Source: Shouchella sp047238345 (GTDB taxonomy: Bacteria > Bacillota > Bacilli > Bacillales > Bacillaceae_D). Taken from it: a stretch of DNA of 64,000 nt. Both the position numbers and the translations under genes were made by a program. The stretch spans positions 3,224,001-3,288,000 of the forward strand of contig NZ_JBDFMQ010000001.1 of the NCBI RefSeq assembly GCF_047238345.1, read 5' to 3'. The notes under the pieces are model-generated. The model was not told the DNA's origin. It did no database searches and saw only the letters and a list, made by a program, of their open reading frames with translations. How positions within the stretch are numbered: the first letter of the stretch is position 1; each line of letters opens with the position of its first letter. Shown piece by piece: positions 16,201-24,916 of the stretch.

Positions 16201-17595
16201 GTGTTGACGCTTCCTCACTGGCTTTATCTTATAGGTGTGTTACTCATTATTGGCACCATGCTTATTCGAAAAAATGTTGTGGTACCAGCCATTCTTATGA
16301 CCTTTCTACTAGGTCTTGCTTATACGGGTTCTTTAACTACTGGTGTCCAAACCGTCTTTACCGCAAGCCTCGTTGCTGCTGGAGAGCTTTTTAGTATTTT
16401 TCTCATTATTGCTGTGATGTCTGCTCTTTTACAAGGGCTCGAATCAATTGGAGCGAACAAGCAAATGATTCAGCCAATTGGAAAAGTCATGATCAACGGC
16501 CCGATTTCGTATCTTATTATTGCACTCGTTACCTATATGATCTCTTTATTCTTTTGGCCAACGCCTGCTGTTCCTCTAGTCGGTGCCCTTCTCTTACCGG
16601 TTGCCATTCGAGCAGGGCTTCCACCTCTTGCTGGGGCAGCTGCAATTGTTCTTGCTGGTCAAGGAATGGCCTTATCTTCAGACTATATGATTCAAATCGC
16701 ACCCATGCTTAGTGCAACTGCTGCAGGGGTAGACGTGCAAGCTGTCGCAGATCAAGCGCTCATTTTATCCCTCATTACAGGTATCACCGCCCTTTTATTC
16801 GCTTACCTATTCTTTCGGCGGCAAATTAAACCTAAAGACGATCATCACCTCGAAAAGTGGATGAAAGGGCGTCAGCAAGAAGCAAAAGAAGTCATCGTAA
16901 CATGGAAGTCAAAGCTCTTCGCGATTCTTGTTCCCTTATGTTTTTTCATCGTTGTTAGCTATATGCTTTACACAGCGTTCTTTACAGACTTAGCACTGGA
17001 AGGTGGCGCAGGAGCTGCTTTAGTTGGTGGGCTCGCCTTGCTCTTACTTCTCCTCACCAGTTTCGTTTATCAACCGAAGAACGTTTTTGATTCGGTTAGC
17101 GATCACCTGGTTGATGGATTTTTATTTGCTTTTCGTGCCATGGGTCCGGTTATCCCGATTGCTGGTTTTTTCTTCTTAGGGAGCAGTGACTTTTCTTCCT
17201 CAATCCTGCAAACAGATACGTCACCAGCGTTTTTGTTTGAGCTTGTCACAGCAGGACAGCACTTTATTCCTGAATCGGGAGGGTGGACAGCATTCGGTAT
17301 TCTGCTTATTGGTATGGTCACTGGCCTTGATGGCTCAGGCTTTTCAGGGCTACCCCTTACTGGCGCATTAGCAGGTGCCCTTGGTCCTGTTTCAGGCATT
17401 GATCCTGTAACATTAGCAGCAATTGGGCAGATGGGCGCCATTTGGGTTGGAGGCGGCACACTAATTGCTTGGTCTTCTCTTGTGGCAGTTGCAGGGGTCT
17501 CAAAAGTTCCCGCTCAAGAAATTGTTCGGGTCTGTTTTATACCCGTTATGATTGGCTTACTGTTATCAACACTCTTCGCACTATGGTTCTTCTAA
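16201..17595 (+). CDS. Multi-pass membrane transporter, substrate unknown
   Basis: 464 aa with about eleven hydrophobic segments and a cytoplasmic loop near residues 200-240 (RRQIKPKDDHHLEKWMKGR). Glycine- and proline-rich stretches in both halves (FFWPTPAVPLVGALLLPVAI and GLDGSGFSGLPLTGALAGAL) suggest the re-entrant loops of the ion-transporter superfamily that includes DcuC- and CitM-like carriers. Its position next to citrate synthase hints at a carboxylate substrate, but the two genes converge and nothing else supports this. Start uncertain: GTG 16201 and TTG 16204 both follow AAAGGA at a long spacing; the ATG at 16194 is out of frame. Confidence 0.65.
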   Translation: MLTLPHWLYLIGVLLIIGTMLIRKNVVVPAILMTFLLGLAYTGSLTTGVQTVFTASLVAAGELFSIFLIIAVMSALLQGLESIGANKQMIQPIGKVMINGPISYLIIALVTYMISLFFWPTPAVPLVGALLLPVAIRAGLPPLAGAAAIVLAGQGMALSSDYMIQIAPMLSATAAGVDVQAVADQALILSLITGITALLFAYLFFRRQIKPKDDHHLEKWMKGRQQEAKEVIVTWKSKLFAILVPLCFFIVVSYMLYTAFFTDLALEGGAGAALVGGLALLLLLLTSFVYQPKNVFDSVSDHLVDGFLFAFRAMGPVIPIAGFFFLGSSDFSSSILQTDTSPAFLFELVTAGQHFIPESGGWTAFGILLIGMVTGLDGSGFSGLPLTGALAGALGPVSGIDPVTLAAIGQMGAIWVGGGTLIAWSSLVAVAGVSKVPAQEIVRVCFIPVMIGLLLSTLFALWFF

Positions 17596-17612
17596 CGTTA
17601 TTCATAAAAAAG

Positions 17613-17640
17613 AACCACGGCCTTTTGCCGTGGTTTTCTC
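17613..17640. terminator. Shared terminator between the transporter and citA
   Basis: AACCACGGC pairs with GCCGTGGTT around CTTTT, with T on the plus strand and an A run (T on the minus strand) on the other side, so it can serve both convergent genes. Confidence 0.85.
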
Positions 17641-17644
17641 AATT

Positions 17645-18727
17645 TCAAACAGATTGCGCTGGCATCTCCCCGGTATAGCGATGAGAAGGGCGATAAATTC
17701 GATTATCATTTCGTTGTTCCATAATGTGCGCACTCCAGCCAACAATCCTGCTCATTGTGAACGTAGGTGTAAACAATCGTTCATCTAGCGCTAACGCATC
17801 CATTAGCGCAGCTGCATAAAACTCGACATTCACATAAAGATCTCTACCTGGTTTGTACGTTGCTAACATTTTGGTAGCCAATCGTTCAAATTGTACGGCA
17901 CGATTCATTGTATCATTCGACTGTCCAAACCTTTCCAAAACCCCTTTTAACGCTTGTGCACGTGGATCTTTTGTTTTGTACACGCGATGGCCGAATCCCA
18001 TGAGCTTTTCACCGTTTCTTAACTTCTTTTCAATAAACGGTTCAATCTCTTCATCTGTTTTGACCGCTCGCAACATTTCTAGTACACCTGTTGGCGCCCC
18101 GCCATGAAGAGGACCTTTCATGGCACCAATCGCACCAGTGATGACCGAAATATAATCTGCTTCCGTTGAAGCGATGACCCGTGCGGTAAAAGTAGATGCG
18201 TTCATGCCATGTTCCATTGTTAAGATCATATATGTTGTTAAAGCTTGAACCACTACATGTGTCGGCATTTCGCCTGTCAGCATGTATACATAATTCTCCA
18301 CATGGTTTAAATCAGTTCGGGGTTCAATTGCATCTTTTCCTTCAATGAATCGAAGTCGCCTGGCAATAATCGTTGGCATGGTTGCCGTTAGCTTCATCGC
18401 TTCTTCTTGCGACGCTTCTTTTTCTCCCATAGCAGAAATACATGTACGTAAAACGCTCATTAAATCGATCTCCGCTGGAAGTTTGGTGATCATCGCATCA
18501 ATTTCTTCTGGAAGAATACGCTGTTGTTTAAAGAGGTTCATTACGATCGCTTTTTCCTCATCTGATGGAAATGTTCCATGTAAAAGGAAAAATGCGACTT
18601 CTTCAAACGTAAAGTCCGTAAGTTCCCTCACTCGCTTTCCTCTATAAATACATTCGCCACTTTCCCCATCAACCTGACTAATAGCTGATTCAGCTACAAC
18701 AACGCCTGCTAATCCTTTTTGTATCAT
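17645..18727 (-). CDS. citA: Citrate synthase, minor (CitA type)
   Basis: 360 aa, full length. GLAGVVVAESAISQVDGESG is the usual opening of Gram-positive citrate synthases. Catalytic residues are visible: His in EHGMNAST, His in LMGFGHRVYKTKDPR, and the conserved Asp in VEFYAAALMDAL. It condenses acetyl-CoA with oxaloacetate; a 2-methylcitrate synthase activity cannot be excluded. A LysR regulator of CitR type is divergently encoded, exactly as for the minor citrate synthase of B. subtilis. The start at 18727 is chosen over 18757 because AGAGGAGG lies seven bases before it. Confidence 0.92.
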   Translation of the reverse strand: MIQKGLAGVVVAESAISQVDGESGECIYRGKRVRELTDFTFEEVAFFLLHGTFPSDEEKAIVMNLFKQQRILPEEIDAMITKLPAEIDLMSVLRTCISAMGEKEASQEEAMKLTATMPTIIARRLRFIEGKDAIEPRTDLNHVENYVYMLTGEMPTHVVVQALTTYMILTMEHGMNASTFTARVIASTEADYISVITGAIGAMKGPLHGGAPTGVLEMLRAVKTDEEIEPFIEKKLRNGEKLMGFGHRVYKTKDPRAQALKGVLERFGQSNDTMNRAVQFERLATKMLATYKPGRDLYVNVEFYAAALMDALALDERLFTPTFTMSRIVGWSAHIMEQRNDNRIYRPSHRYTGEMPAQSV

Positions 18728-18779
18728 CTCATAACCTCCTCTGTTCTTTGACTTCATCTTACCTTATACTTGTTATAAA

Positions 18780-18794
18780 AATAATTAAATTATT
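18780..18794. promoter_or_regulatory. Palindrome in the citA/citR intergenic region
   Basis: AATAATT-A-AATTATT is a perfect dyad between the divergent genes and contains the T-N11-A pattern of LysR-type binding sites. It is the best candidate for the CitR operator. Confidence 0.55.
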
Positions 18795-18837
18795 CTTATT
18801 AAATTGATTACTTATATTAATCATTCGAGGTGTCAAT

Positions 18838-19713
18838 ATGAATATGAACTGGATTCGCACATTTATTGTTGCTGCGCAAGTCGAAAATTTTTATCAAACT
18901 GCTGAAATGCTCTATGTCTCACAGCCGACGATAACCGTACATATTAAACAATTGGAGCAAAGCCTCGGTGTATCCCTATTCTCTCGTGAAGGTCGAAATA
19001 TCTATTTAACCGACTATGGAAGAGCGTTCCTCCCTCATGCAATCGACATCCAAGATAGAATAAGGCAAAGCTATATTGAAATGGATAAGAAAAGGCAAGG
19101 CTACCACCGCCTTCTTCGTTTGGCCGTTTCACCGTTAATTGCAACGACCTATCTCCCTTATTGGATGCGGACATTTGTGAAGCAATATCCATCAATAGAA
19201 GTGGTCGTAGATGTTGTAGATTCTACGTTCATTGAACACAAAATTAATCAGCACGAAGCCGATGTTGGACTTACAAGAAAGCATCCTTTGTCACAGTCCC
19301 AAAACATAGCAGTTCTACAAAGTGAACCTCTTTGCTTTGTGGTGCCTCATGACGGTGGAGATTCGGAATCAAGTCCACCTATTTCATTAGAAAATGCACT
19401 ACGTACCTATACGATGCTCACATACAACCATCCCGACTACTGGAAGAACCTTTTGCTCGCCTGTCGCGCAATTCAACCTCGCATGCGGGAAATGAAAGTT
19501 TCACACATTCATGTAACAAAGCGTTTTATTGAAGAAGGAATCGGTTGCTCCATTTTGCCCCGTTCCGCTGTTAGAAGAGAATTAGCTGAAGGAAGAATGC
19601 TGGAGGTGGATACTCAATTATTACATACACCTTTCGTCTCAACTTACTTTATCGAAAGAAAGCATTCAGAAGAAGCTCGTGCCTTTCGTTCTTGCATCGA
19701 AAAAATCACTTAA
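18838..19713 (+). CDS. citR: LysR family regulator CitR
   Basis: 291 aa, the same length as B. subtilis CitR. The N-terminal winged helix (NWIRTFIVAAQVENFYQTAE, SQPTITVHIKQLEQSLG) binds DNA; the C-terminal substrate-binding fold senses a metabolite. The segments LAVSPLIATTYLP and HVTKRFIEEGIGCSILPRSA follow the CitR pattern. CitR represses citA in B. subtilis. GAGGTG lies six bases before the ATG. The divergent layout with citA supports the assignment. Confidence 0.9.
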   Translation: MNMNWIRTFIVAAQVENFYQTAEMLYVSQPTITVHIKQLEQSLGVSLFSREGRNIYLTDYGRAFLPHAIDIQDRIRQSYIEMDKKRQGYHRLLRLAVSPLIATTYLPYWMRTFVKQYPSIEVVVDVVDSTFIEHKINQHEADVGLTRKHPLSQSQNIAVLQSEPLCFVVPHDGGDSESSPPISLENALRTYTMLTYNHPDYWKNLLLACRAIQPRMREMKVSHIHVTKRFIEEGIGCSILPRSAVRRELAEGRMLEVDTQLLHTPFVSTYFIERKHSEEARAFRSCIEKIT

Positions 19714-19747
19714 AAGAGGAACAGCGCGCTTCACCATTCCTCTTTTT
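19712..19747. terminator. Shared terminator of citR and the MFS gene
   Basis: AAAAGAGGAA pairs with TTCCTCTTTT around a 15-base loop between two converging genes; T runs on both strands. Confidence 0.85.
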
Positions 19748-19750
19748 ACA

Positions 19751-20965
19751 TCATTCAGGCATTGAATCGTAATAAAACTCTTTCTTCTCCCTGTTCATCA
19801 CAACCTTGAAAATATAAATTCCCAGCAGCAGGAAAACAACTGAACTAAAGATATACACCGGACGAATTGCAAGCCATTCGGCAAAAACACCAATCAACGC
19901 AACCATGATAATCGTCAGTCCTGCTTCAACCATACCAAGCAAATTCGTAAATCGACCCATGATCGATACAGGAATATGATTTTGATAAAACGTAAGGAAA
20001 CCGACATGGGCAAACGTAATCGCAAACGTCACGATAAAGACGCCAACTGAAGCAGTTAGAAATGAATGAGAGAAGGCGAAAACCAAGTAGCCGATCGGCG
20101 TAATGATTGCGCCAACGCCAATTAACAAATTGATTTTTAGCACCTTCGCAAACCAAGCATTCAAGAGAGAGCTTACAACCATTCCGAGTCCGGCAATTCC
20201 GACAAGAAAGCCATACGTACTTTCTGAGAAAAGAAGCACTTTTGTCGCGAATGCCGCTTCAATTGAGTCAATTCCTGCTAGAAAGACAACAAACCCACCA
20301 AATAACAGATAGACCCACGTCACATGGGTATGTTTACGACCAAAAGCGAGTACCAGTTTCCAATCTTTTTTCACAACCGCAAACGTCACTCTCTCATAAA
20401 CAGCTTCTTCGTCTTTAAAATCAAGATTCGGCAATAACATAATGACAAATGCCGATAACAGTAAGGCCACTGCATTCACGAAGATCGCCATATTTGGTGA
20501 ACTGACGATAAAGAGAACACCCGCGATTGATGGTCCGAGAATAAACCCACTGGACTGAATGAAATTACGTAACGAGTTGAAGCGCTGCCGCTTCTCTTTC
20601 GGAATTAACTTTGTCATATAGACGATTGAGGTTGATTCAAAGATCGAGCTGCCCATATTAATCAACAAGACAAGGGCATAAATCATAAACAACGAATCGA
20701 TAAACGGTAAACAGAAGATCAGGCACGCTCGCACAATATCCAACGTTATCATAAGCGTTCGTTTGTTTAAGCGATCAATGAATGACCCCGCCCAGACGTC
20801 GGTAATGAGCGACGCGACCGGAATGAGCATATATAAAACCGCGACGGCTAAAGGCGAACCTGTCATTGTTAACACCGTTAAATTTAAGGCGAGAAGGTAA
20901 ACCCACGCACCAATATTTGAAATACCAACACCAACAAGCAAAAGCACCGGGGCTTTCCAATTCAT
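19751..20965 (-). CDS. MFS transporter under T-box control
   Basis: 404 aa with twelve predicted membrane segments. The loop between segments 2 and 3 has the MFS signature in the form GSFIDRLNKRTLMITLD. It resembles the enterobactin/macrolide-exporter branch of the superfamily, usually annotated as drug or small-molecule exporters. A T-box leader immediately upstream means expression rises when a specific tRNA is uncharged, so the substrate is probably an amino acid, peptide or precursor, and the transporter might be an importer. Ribosome binding site TAGGAGTGG. It shares a terminator with citR. Confidence 0.85.
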   Translation of the reverse strand: MNWKAPVLLLVGVGISNIGAWVYLLALNLTVLTMTGSPLAVAVLYMLIPVASLITDVWAGSFIDRLNKRTLMITLDIVRACLIFCLPFIDSLFMIYALVLLINMGSSIFESTSIVYMTKLIPKEKRQRFNSLRNFIQSSGFILGPSIAGVLFIVSSPNMAIFVNAVALLLSAFVIMLLPNLDFKDEEAVYERVTFAVVKKDWKLVLAFGRKHTHVTWVYLLFGGFVVFLAGIDSIEAAFATKVLLFSESTYGFLVGIAGLGMVVSSLLNAWFAKVLKINLLIGVGAIITPIGYLVFAFSHSFLTASVGVFIVTFAITFAHVGFLTFYQNHIPVSIMGRFTNLLGMVEAGLTIIMVALIGVFAEWLAIRPVYIFSSVVFLLLGIYIFKVVMNREKKEFYYDSMPE

Positions 20966-21006
20966 GTAGCACCACTCCTAACCGATTTTTTGAACAACGA
21001 AAAAAA

Positions 21007-21342
21007 AGTCTCACCCCCAAGGTTCTAAACCTTGGGGGCGAGACTTCGGATTAGAAGTTTCGCGGTGCCACCCCAGTTTGTTGCTGTATCGCTACAACAA
21101 CCTTTTCAAGTACGCCACAGCTTTTTAGATGTGGTTATACTCTATCTCAATAACGGGAGAACCCGGTACACCATCACCTTCCGCAGAAAGATCCTTTGTA
21201 CAGCTCAGAGACTTGTTTCCTCACGCCATTACATCCTCCATTCCCACCATCAGGAGTTCTCTGTTATGCTTGTGCGCAAGTACTCTTCTCATCGTCGCTT
21301 GTTTCGTTTTTTTATTATAGGTAATTTTCAAAATAAAGTAAA
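21007..21342 (-). promoter_or_regulatory. T-box riboswitch leader (tRNA-sensing)
   Basis: On the minus strand: -35 TTTACT (21337-21342), 17 bases, -10 TATAAT (21314-21319). The leader has a Stem I with AGAGAACTCCTGATGGTG-type distal loop sequences, the AGTA motif and a K-turn TGA, then the antiterminator core GGGTGGCACCGCG (21061-21073) and a very strong terminator (GTCTC-CCCCCAAGGTT stem, 21007-21045, followed by eight T). Laid base for base against the Geobacillus glyQS Stem I as I remember it, the specifier position reads CAA (21213-21215 on the plus strand as TTG), a Gln codon; shifting by one or two bases gives ACA (Thr) or AAC (Asn). The UGGN bulge is UGGC, which calls for a G at tRNA position 73, fitting Gln or Asn and not Thr. 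Confidence 0.93.
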
Positions 21343-21346
21343 GAGA

Positions 21347-22063
21347 TTATTTTACAGCATGAAAAATAAATGAAGACGATTGAACTGTTGCTTCTTCAAA
21401 TGTGAAATCTCCATAGCTCTGAACCGTCGCAAAACCAGCTTTTTGAAGTGATTGCTGTAGCACTTCATGTGACCTAAACCTCAGCTGAATTTTTTCTCGC
21501 ACATACATCTCACCAGTTTGTGTGCCTTTGACCGTTTCACAAAACGTGTAAACTTCATTTTCAAATCCATCATAGCTTGTCCAGATTTCCAGCGGCTCCC
21601 CTGTCAGTTCATTCACAGCAAAATCGGGGGTATCATCTTGCTCCCACTGTTCCCATACTTTCGATTCGGGATTACGTGCGTCAAAAAGAAGATGACCACC
21701 TTTTTTCAATGCGCGAACGACATCTTGCAGCATGTTTTCCCAGCTTTCATCTGTTAAAAAAACCTGGGCGACATTTGCCGTTAATACTACCGCATCATAC
21801 GTGTGGTCGTTTAACTGAGAGCTATCACCTAAAATCCATTGTACGCCATCGCCAAACTGCTTCTGCTTGGCATAAGATAGCGCCTCTTCATTCGGTTCAA
21901 TTCCCGTAACCTGGTAGCCTTTATCAATAAAATGAGCCGTTAATCGCCCTGTCCCACACCCTAAATCTGCGATCGTCCGCACTGGCAATGTCTCTAATAA
22001 ATCGAGAAAAAATTGATCATTTTTTCCAAACCCATTCAATTGGTCATAAACGATTGGAATCAT
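21347..22063 (-). CDS. Class I SAM-dependent methyltransferase
   Basis: 238 aa. The SAM-binding motif I is IADLGCGTGRLT (about residues 31-42), followed by an acidic residue at the end of the second strand (GIEPNEEAL) and the later motif RALKKGGHLLFDARNP. These define a class I (Rossmann) methyltransferase of the small-molecule type. The substrate is unknown. It follows a GNAT gene by 12 bases and has an AGGAGG ribosome binding site, so the two probably form an operon. The T-box promoter for the next gene starts directly after its stop. Confidence 0.8.
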   Translation of the reverse strand: MIPIVYDQLNGFGKNDQFFLDLLETLPVRTIADLGCGTGRLTAHFIDKGYQVTGIEPNEEALSYAKQKQFGDGVQWILGDSSQLNDHTYDAVVLTANVAQVFLTDESWENMLQDVVRALKKGGHLLFDARNPESKVWEQWEQDDTPDFAVNELTGEPLEIWTSYDGFENEVYTFCETVKGTQTGEMYVREKIQLRFRSHEVLQQSLQKAGFATVQSYGDFTFEEATVQSSSFIFHAVK

Positions 22064-22075
22064 AGAAACCTCCTA

Positions 22076-22573
22076 CTATTCTAATAGTTTGTACATGTAA
22101 TACTCATTAACTGGCTTTTCATCCACCATAAGCGAATGAATTTTTTCACCCTCTACCAAAAATCCAAGTCGCCGGTATAAGTCGTATGCTTTTTTGTTTT
22201 CCTTTATCACAGTTAATTCAAGTCGGCTAATTTTCATATCTCTCGCCCAAACAAAAATCTCTTCAAAAAGCTTCGTCGCTACTCCCTGCCCTCGATACGC
22301 TTCATCTATGCCTACAACAATGTAAGCAGAATGTCGATTTCGCCTTACTGTACCACCAATTGCTAAAATAAAACCGACCAGCCCCTCGCTATCATCTGCC
22401 ACAAACAATGCGGTATTTTTCGTTTGTATTACTCGTTCAATAAACGCTTGCTGTTGTGTGACAGTCAGTTGTTTTTCACCAGGCTCATGCAACATAAAAC
22501 CAGATTCATCGATTCTCTTATTCAGTAATAAATAGTGTTCCGCGTCTTTTAATTCTATAGCTCGAATCTCCAC
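22076..22573 (-). CDS. GNAT family N-acetyltransferase
   Basis: 165 aa. Acetyl-CoA-binding motif A is visible as YIVVGIDEAYRGQGVATKLF (about residues 83-102), with the R/QGxGxA core, and the C-terminal LELTVIKENKKAYDLYRRLGF is the usual motif B. It transfers an acetyl group to an amine, substrate unknown. The start is GTG with AAAGGAGCGG upstream. First gene of a two-gene unit with the methyltransferase. Confidence 0.85.
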   Translation of the reverse strand: MEIRAIELKDAEHYLLLNKRIDESGFMLHEPGEKQLTVTQQQAFIERVIQTKNTALFVADDSEGLVGFILAIGGTVRRNRHSAYIVVGIDEAYRGQGVATKLFEEIFVWARDMKISRLELTVIKENKKAYDLYRRLGFLVEGEKIHSLMVDEKPVNEYYMYKLLE

Positions 22574-22664
22574 TTAAGCACCGCTCCTTTCCCAAAGCAA
22601 ATGAAATTGAAAAATTACCTTTCCTCGCTTACAATAAATAGACTAGTTTATTGGAGGTATACCC

Positions 22665-22952
22665 ATGGCGTTTCGTCTTACCACACTTGTTCTTCATAGT
22701 ATTGTTTTGATAATGGCTCTTGTCATTGGATTAACGGCACTTTATAACCCTAGCAATATGTATGCAGTCCCTTCCCAAAGCGTTTGGTTGACACTACTAA
22801 TCTTCTTTTTAATTTTAACGATCGTATCAACTGTGTTTCAACTTAAACGACCAAGCGGAGCTGCATTAGCCTTATCTATGCTTGGATTAGTCGCTCTTTT
22901 TTTCTTTATTCCCGTTGCTACTGCATTCATTGAATATTTCCTTAATCTCTAA
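22665..22952 (+). CDS. Small membrane protein (95 aa)
   Basis: Three hydrophobic segments (about residues 6-26, 40-60 and 67-92) with short loops. A TTGGAGG ribosome binding site precedes the ATG. I recognise no family. A weak hairpin (AGAG-GTC / GAC-CTCT, 22951-22975) with T after it may be the terminator. Confidence 0.65.
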   Translation: MAFRLTTLVLHSIVLIMALVIGLTALYNPSNMYAVPSQSVWLTLLIFFLILTIVSTVFQLKRPSGAALALSMLGLVALFFFIPVATAFIEYFLNL

Positions 22953-23054
22953 GAGGGTCCTGACACGACTCTCTTTTTCAATTTAGATCTTCCGTTTTAA
23001 AAAGGCATAGAAACGGGTAAGGTAGTACCATTACAATACTACAGGAGTGTTTCT

Positions 23055-23207
23055 ATGCTTGAACATGAAGAATTGCAATTATTCCAGCGTGAAATGGATT
23101 ACCTTGAAACGTTAAAAACCAAACATAACCATCCATCTTGTCCTCTTTACCACATGCTTAAATCACAAATAAACGACCTTCAATTAGTTATAAAACAAGA
23201 AGCGTAA
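23055..23207 (+). CDS. Small hypothetical protein (50 aa)
   Basis: A 50-codon frame opens MLEHEELQLFQREMDYLETL, contains a single Cys in HPSCPLYHMLKSQ and ends in KQEA. It is predicted mostly alpha-helical and amphipathic. AGGAGTG precedes the ATG by about seven bases. Codon use and the long open frame in otherwise AT-rich intergenic DNA favour a real gene. It resembles the many short, helical cytosolic proteins of bacilli with no known role. Confidence 0.6.
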   Translation: MLEHEELQLFQREMDYLETLKTKHNHPSCPLYHMLKSQINDLQLVIKQEA

Positions 23208-23280
23208 CATGCCTAAAACATCCTTCATCGGGAATTTCGGTTTTAAATACGTACCTGCACCTAACTATACCATGTTCCTT

Positions 23281-23694
23281 TTACGTGGAGGCTCCATCAC
23301 CTGTTATCGAGCCAAAAATACGTAATTTCTCTTCTTGCATTTTCACAAAATACTGGATCGAAAACGAGACGTGTTCACCCTGCTCTCCTTTCATGTATAC
23401 GCCTTCCCATTCAACTTTAGCAAGTGCATGAAAGTCGTCTAATTCCTGAACCGAAACAGCCGTTGCAATCATTTTTTTAGTCCCCATTGAACGATAATAG
23501 CTAAAGTCTTCTTCCACCATTTCGACTAACACCTGATCATTTTTTGCTACGTTAATATGAGTAGGAGTCGTCTGAATAAATGCGTCCGCATAAAACTGCG
23601 CAACCTCGGTTAATGATTTTTCTCCAGCCAACGCTTCATTTAATTGTTTCTCATATAATTTAAAGAAATCTTCTACTTGAATTTTATTAATCAT
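23281..23694 (-). CDS. NTF2-like / SnoaL-type small protein, unknown function
   Basis: 137 aa from the ATG at 23694, which has GAGGTGAC upstream; the in-frame start at 23748 lacks one. The order helix-helix then strands (FFKLYEKQLNEAL, FYADAFIQTTP, HALAKVEWEGVYMKG, HVSFSIQYFVKMQEEKLRIF) is what an NTF2-like cone-shaped fold would give. Such proteins are enzymes or ligand carriers; no catalytic residue can be named. Moderately sure of the fold only. Confidence 0.5.
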   Translation of the reverse strand: MINKIQVEDFFKLYEKQLNEALAGEKSLTEVAQFYADAFIQTTPTHINVAKNDQVLVEMVEEDFSYYRSMGTKKMIATAVSVQELDDFHALAKVEWEGVYMKGEQGEHVSFSIQYFVKMQEEKLRIFGSITGDGAST

Positions 23695-23857
23695 GTAAGT
23701 CACCTCATTAATATTTCTTCTTCTCTCTATTACCTTCATGTTGTTCATAGAAACCTATCAGACAATTAAGAACTATGCACAAAGATGCTATATGATAAGC
23801 AAAAATCCCTATAGGAACAGCGGTTCACCCGTCCCCATAGGAATTCATCTTGAAGCT

Positions 23858-24754
23858 CTATTCGTTTGACGTAGCTAGTGGAGCTTGTTCATCCTGAACC
23901 CATTCTGTCATCGAGCCATCGTACACGGCAACGTCTTTTCTACCTAAAAGGTAGAGAATAAATGCATTCCACGTTGCTGCAATCCCACCACCGCAATAAG
24001 CAACAACACGCTTAGATGAATCAAACGCACCTGTTGGTTCAAAAATACTGCGCAACGTTTCTTCATCTTTAACTTTTAACGTTTCGTCATCAGATAGAGT
24101 GGCAAAATAAACATTTTCACTACTTGGAATATGGCCTGGACGACCATACGTGTTCTTTTCCCCACTAAATACTTCAGGAGATAAGCAGTTCAGTAAAATC
24201 GTATCTGTGTCTTTTGTTGCAGCAAGTACATCTTCTTTTGTTGCTACTAATTCTGGTCGACGTGTTTTCGTAAATGTTCCTTGAGGATACGATTCCTCAC
24301 CACTTTTCGTCGGTCTTCCCTCTGCCTTCCACTTACGAAATCCGCCTTCTAGAATGGAAATGTTGTCAAACCCTTCATAACGAAGCTGCCACCATACGCG
24401 AGATGCCCAATCTGAAGCAGAATTGGCAGATCCCACCTCCGCAATGCGGTCATAAATGACGACATGGGTTTGGTCATCTACACCTAGCTGTTGGATTTTC
24501 TCAACAAATCGCTCTCTACTCGGTAAAGTAAAGGCTTTTTTATCATCAGGATCAGCTAATTCGTGCAATACGTCGGCATGAACAGCTCCAGGAATATGCT
24601 CTTCTTTATAGGCGTCAAATCCACTATTAATCGAATACAAACCATCACCGTCAGGCAATTTTAAAAACGTCGTTGCATCTAATAGGCGAATCTCTTTATC
24701 GTTTAAATGCTCAGCAAGCCACTCAGTGGATACTAAAGGTGAAATCGTTGTCAT
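23858..24754 (-). CDS. Sulfurtransferase with two rhodanese domains
   Basis: 298 aa. Two rhodanese domains: the N-terminal one (about 8-135, DATTFLKLPDGD, HIPGAVHADV) is structural, the C-terminal one (about 160-290) carries the active-site loop with the persulfide Cys in YCGGGIAA. The loop differs from classical rhodanese (CRxGxT) and mercaptopyruvate sulfurtransferase (CGxGVT), so the donor is uncertain. The ATG at 24754 follows GAGGAGG at nine bases; the upstream in-frame start at 24772 overlaps that site. Confidence 0.85.
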   Translation of the reverse strand: MTTISPLVSTEWLAEHLNDKEIRLLDATTFLKLPDGDGLYSINSGFDAYKEEHIPGAVHADVLHELADPDDKKAFTLPSRERFVEKIQQLGVDDQTHVVIYDRIAEVGSANSASDWASRVWWQLRYEGFDNISILEGGFRKWKAEGRPTKSGEESYPQGTFTKTRRPELVATKEDVLAATKDTDTILLNCLSPEVFSGEKNTYGRPGHIPSSENVYFATLSDDETLKVKDEETLRSIFEPTGAFDSSKRVVAYCGGGIAATWNAFILYLLGRKDVAVYDGSMTEWVQDEQAPLATSNE

Positions 24755-24916
24755 GATGAACATCCTCCTCAATGTTTCGAAACTATATTAATCCTATCAC
24801 TTTAAACGGAAATAAAAAAGAAAAACGATTTGCTCGTTCTCATTTTATTGTTTCCTTTCATCCCAACATCTCCCTACTGAACGTTAGCTTTCTCAAACAA
24901 AGCCCAATCACTCTTA

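Noticed and set aside
16194..16394. 66-codon frame starting at ATG 16194
   Set aside because: It overlaps the transporter gene in another frame and encodes a Cys/Tyr/Ser-rich sequence without protein-like features.
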